Assembly: GCA_019420135.1 (NCBI GenBank)
Contig: JAHZHS010000016.1
Span: 15,527 to 21,631, forward strand
Length of the DNA stretch: 6,105 nt
Reading direction: 5' to 3'
Source: Oscillospiraceae bacterium
Lineage (GTDB): Bacteria; Bacillota; Clostridia; Oscillospirales; Ruminococcaceae
How positions within the stretch are numbered: position 1 is the first letter of the stretch; every line of letters begins with the position of its first letter. Shown one piece after another: positions 5,979-6,105 of the stretch. The position numbers were made by a program, and so were the translations under genes. Under the pieces are notes generated by a model, which had not been told where the DNA came from, did no database searches, and worked only from the letters and a program-made list of their open reading frames with translations.

Positions 5979-6057
5979 GCTGTTGCCGGGCGATCGCACC
6001 GCCTGCCCAAAATCCGGCAGATTCGACCGCAATTCCGGCAGATTCCGCACCTTTCAT
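5974..6057 (-). CDS. Possible 27-residue small ORF or leader peptide
   Basis: The ATG at 6057-6055 follows GGAGG with a 6-nt spacing (GGAGGGCTACA before the ATG), a very good initiation site for so short a frame. The frame closes at TGA 5976-5974. The peptide begins MKGAESAGIAVESAGFWAGG and contains ESAG twice, because the 21-bp DNA repeat equals seven codons. No promoter for it is clear inside the window; an upstream one would lie beyond 6105. A terminator-like hairpin follows about 70 bases later. The same bases look like tandem activator binding sites for the opposite strand, so the reading frame may be accidental. Confidence 0.25.
   Translation of the reverse strand: MKGAESAGIAVESAGFWAGGAIARQQL
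6013..6045. promoter_or_regulatory. Tandem direct repeats spaced 21 bp, candidate AraC-type regulator sites
   Basis: The 12-mer TCCGGCAGATTC occurs at 6013-6024 and again at 6034-6045, a period of exactly 21 bp (two helical turns). Similarity extends a little on both sides (AAT before, CG with ACC after). The second copy ends 11 bp before the -35 hexamer of the rightward promoter. Paired direct repeats on one DNA face next to a -35 box are the classical arrangement for AraC-family activators, and the operon beside it encodes one. The link to that regulator is inference. Confidence 0.55.
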
Positions 6058-6085
6058 TGTAGCCCTCCGCGGGAATCTGTATACT
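6057..6085 (+). promoter_or_regulatory. Probable rightward promoter for a divergent gene beyond the window
   Basis: The plus strand has TTGTAG (6057-6062), a 17-bp spacer, and TATACT (6080-6085), followed by an AT-rich stretch to the window end. Initiation near 6092 is predicted. The -35 is poor (three of six) while the -10 is good, as expected of an activator-dependent promoter; the direct repeats at 6013-6045 stand where such an activator would sit. The gene it serves is not in the window. Confidence 0.45.
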
Positions 6086-6105
6086 GTACTAATAAATATA
6101 AGGTA

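Noticed and set aside
5671..6105. CRISPR array, tRNA, riboswitch or mobile element in the upstream region
   Set aside because: Only two copies of a 12-base repeat are present, no cloverleaf or known riboswitch core is visible, and there is no transposase fragment or terminal inverted repeat.

Overview
This window looks like a piece of a Gram-positive, fairly GC-rich gut-type Clostridia genome. The Oscillospirales group (Faecalibacterium/Gemmiger/Subdoligranulum-like) is my guess from the moderately high GC, the strong AGGAGG-type ribosome binding sites and the YesM/YesN plus lipoprotein gene style. That taxonomic placement is inference only. All supported protein genes lie on the minus strand, so the biological reading direction is from high to low coordinates.

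Layout in reading direction. (1) 6105-5671 is a roughly 435-base regulatory region. It holds a probable rightward (plus-strand) promoter at the window edge, with two near-identical 12-base direct repeats exactly 21 bp apart just upstream of its -35. It also holds a possible 27-codon leader ORF, a 14-bp palindrome, a terminator-like hairpin, and two good tandem sigma-A-type promoters pointing into the operon. (2) 5670-939 is a compact three-gene operon: a YesM/LytS-type membrane sensor histidine kinase (TTG start), a YesN-type response regulator (REC plus AraC DNA-binding domain), and a sugar-type lipoprotein solute-binding protein of the LplA-like/DUF3502 class. Each downstream start overlaps the preceding stop in an ATGA tetranucleotide. 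The operon closes with a perfect 36-base palindrome followed by six Ts, a textbook intrinsic terminator. (3) 938-758 is that terminator and an AT-rich spacer. (4) 757-1 is the N-terminal nucleotide-binding domain of a monosaccharide-type (RbsA/XylG/MglA-like, CUT2) ABC transporter ATPase, cut off by the window edge.

How they probably work together: the kinase senses an extracellular cue, possibly through the co-encoded lipoprotein binding protein. The AraC-type regulator would then switch on sugar uptake genes. Candidate targets are the ABC transporter beginning at 757 and whatever is transcribed rightward from about 6092. No permease accompanies the binding protein in the window, and its class does not match the neighbouring ATPase. 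This makes a sensory, three-component role (compare the known XylFII-LytS-YesN xylose sensor of clostridia) a reasonable hypothesis. Family-level assignments are secure. Substrate identity cannot be read from the sequence. Atypical motifs in the kinase ATP-binding G-box, the receiver-domain lysine and the ABC signature are noted.
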